DNA of 64,000 nt from Sinohyriopsis cumingii. Its lineage: Eukaryota; Mollusca; Bivalvia; Unionida; Unionidae. The stretch lies in the NCBI GenBank assembly GCA_028554795.2, contig CM068825.1, forward strand, positions 151,688,053 to 151,752,052, written 5' to 3'. Position 1 is the first letter of the stretch. Every line of letters starts with the position of its first letter. Below, in pieces: positions 54,537-57,500 of this stretch. Made by a program: the position numbers and the translations under genes. The notes beneath the pieces were generated by a model, which was not told the DNA's origin, did not search any database, and saw only the letters and a program-made list of their open reading frames with translations.

Positions 54537-57500
54537 GTAATCATGCTGATACATAAAATTAGCATAAACATATAATATTACAAATTGTCATATTTGGACC
54601 ACTAGATAATACAATGTAGTGTGTCTTGCCAGTGAGCAAAACTAAAATCTATGCTATGTGACTACAAGAGATGTGTTCATAAAAAACAAATGTCCCATCA
54701 GAGTGCCTGAAATGAGCTAAGCACAAAACTTAACTAATATGTTATGTATAGGTGAATGAACAGTTGGACATGGGTAACACTATGCTGTGTGGGGCATAAA
54801 AACTTGAAAATGAAACCTTACAAAATCTTAAAATTGTTGAAAGGACTCTGCAGCTGAAAAAATCATGCCTAAATCATATGAACCAATAATGAAGGTGAGC
54901 CTAAAACTCTGATCTTCATTTTATGCACTAAATGAGAAGGAAAGAGTCAACTCAGACAATTTACTTACCTTCTCTAAGTTGTCTATAACTGTGAGTTCAG
55001 TGGCATGCAGATTAATTTCATATACTTTGCTGAGGTCTGTTTCCATATTTTGTGCAAGCTTCAATGTAAAGAAAAATCATGAAGCATAGTCATAGAAAAA
55101 ACAACAATGTCACCATCACATTTTTACCCAGTTGTTATATTTGATTTATAAAAGATGGAAACATTACAACAGAAAACAATTTTCATTTCAAAGAAGCAGA
55201 CATACAAAGGAAGTGGAAATTGTCATAGGATACAAAAGCACCACCCAATAATGCAACAATTAGACTTATTTAAAAAACAAAAAAACAACCATAGCTGAAA
55301 GGATTCATACATAGTACTAAAAACATGGGAAGAAAATACTAACAAGAAGGTCAAGGACATGCATGCTGAGCCAATGATTGAAACATTGCTGCAGAATATG
55401 GAACTCTGAGCCCAAATGTCAAAAGGCTGAGCAAGTGCATTCCAGAATGAATAGCCTTGTTCAAAATGATTCATTCCAAGTATGAATTTAATCTATCAAG
55501 AGGTGCATGAAACAAAAACAAAATAAAACTTTAAATAAAACATTGATGCAAATTTTCTATGACTGTGACCTTGATCACAAGGTCAAACAAGCATGTGTGT
55601 CATAAAATGAATTATATGTGCTTCATAACGATTCACTCCAATTATACAAAAAATTCATCAAGAGATTTTGGAAATATAGTGAAAACTTTAAACAAAACCT
55701 AAATGCACAGCTTTTATGACTATTACCCAAGGTCAAAAGGGCAAGCTAGCATACTGCTGAATGAATTGTCTTGACTTCATAACAATTTGTCTAAAGATAA
55801 ACAAAATTCATCATGGGGTTTAGGAGATCTAAGTAAATTAAGAAAATTTAACCAAAGCCATATTACAAAGTTTCTATTACTATTACACTGACCTCCAAGG
55901 TCAATGGGGCAAACTCGTGGCACAGAATGAATTATCATACATTCATAATGATTCATGCCAAGTTTGATCAGAATCAATTCAGGTGCTGGAAAAATGTATT
56001 TAAAACAATGAAAACCTTGAACCAAAACATTAGGAAATAACTTAAGTGTGCCATATTTTGCTCATCTGGCTTACATCAATTAATAGCTAACTGTTTCACT
56101 AAGCAGGTTCATTTAGTACAGTAAGAGTAAAACCCAATTCAAACCATCTCCCAAACTGTATATTGTGCTGATTTTACCTATTTTATCATAGTTTGATAAA
56201 ATTTCTTTCCAAATACAAAAGCATAATTGATAGCACAGGAAAAAAATCATACAAGAACTTATCCAGAATATTGGATACACACCTATTTACCAAGTTTCCT
56301 CATAGCTTGATCAGCAGTATGGTAGCTACAGCAGTACCAACTGATTTCAGCACAGCTAACAGTTTGAAACAACTATTTGCATTATGAAATTCAGCATTGC
56401 TAGTATTCAGCATCAATAGTATTCAGCATCTGATTCACTAGTATTCAGCATCTGATTCACTAGTATTCAGCATCACTAGTATTCAGCATCAATAATAATC
56501 CTATTGTTTCAATATCTTGGTGGCATGCTTCGATATATAATCAAACTTTGTATTGAAAGTTTTCTAAAGAGTTGCAAACATTCTAAAAAGTTTAGGAATT
56601 TAATATTTACTATGAGACTTCTGCAAGCACACAGGTAAAAATGGCTTTCAATATTTGCCAATCTTGCATCATTAAAAGTTTCAAAGCATGCAGGTTGTTG
56701 TTTCTCAGAAATATAACTATACAGTGTATTTGAAGTCTTTTTATTTGCTTTCTAGTTATTTTCAGGAACTCTTCTGAATGGGAGGCAAATCATTTTGCCA
56801 TATTGACAAAGCAGTCAATATATTCTAGACAATGTTCTGTTGATGTATTATTGCTGCAATGTCACAATATAATATTTATATTTGCTTAAATTACGTTGAA
56901 CTTATACTGAGATTTTTTTAAAAATTCAAAATGGCAGTCAATTTATACCTTGGGTCAGCAATGTTTTTCCACTAAGTGCTAATTTTCAACACTAAATATT
57001 TTAAATTCTCCTTGAGTGTCACTATCTTAATTATCTAATTTTTTCTCTGAAATTGGGTGCCACACAAAATGTCTTAGAATGCAACAGGATGGCACATGTC
57101 CCACTGGTTACAAACCCTGACTTGCACATTTCAAATCATCAGAATGAATGTGGCCATTTCCTGTATATTTATGATGGCATGATTTACACTATTTATACAA
57201 CACGTAGATATATCATGTGCTTTTCATAAACCATCTTCAAGATTATGTACATTGCATGTAATTTCAATATTGAAAAATGAAATACCTATACATTTTCTAA
57301 AGGGAAATAAAAGCATACATTTCAAGTCTGATCCAAATCTGATCAGAAATAAGGTCTCCAGAGTGGTCACAAGCTCAGCCATTCAAATGCAAGATCATCT
57401 AGTTATCAAAGGGGCCGCTCACCAATTAATATGTACTTTAGAGAGAGTGACGTATGTAAGGTGAAGTAGTCTGCATTTAAAACATGCACAATGGAGAGAA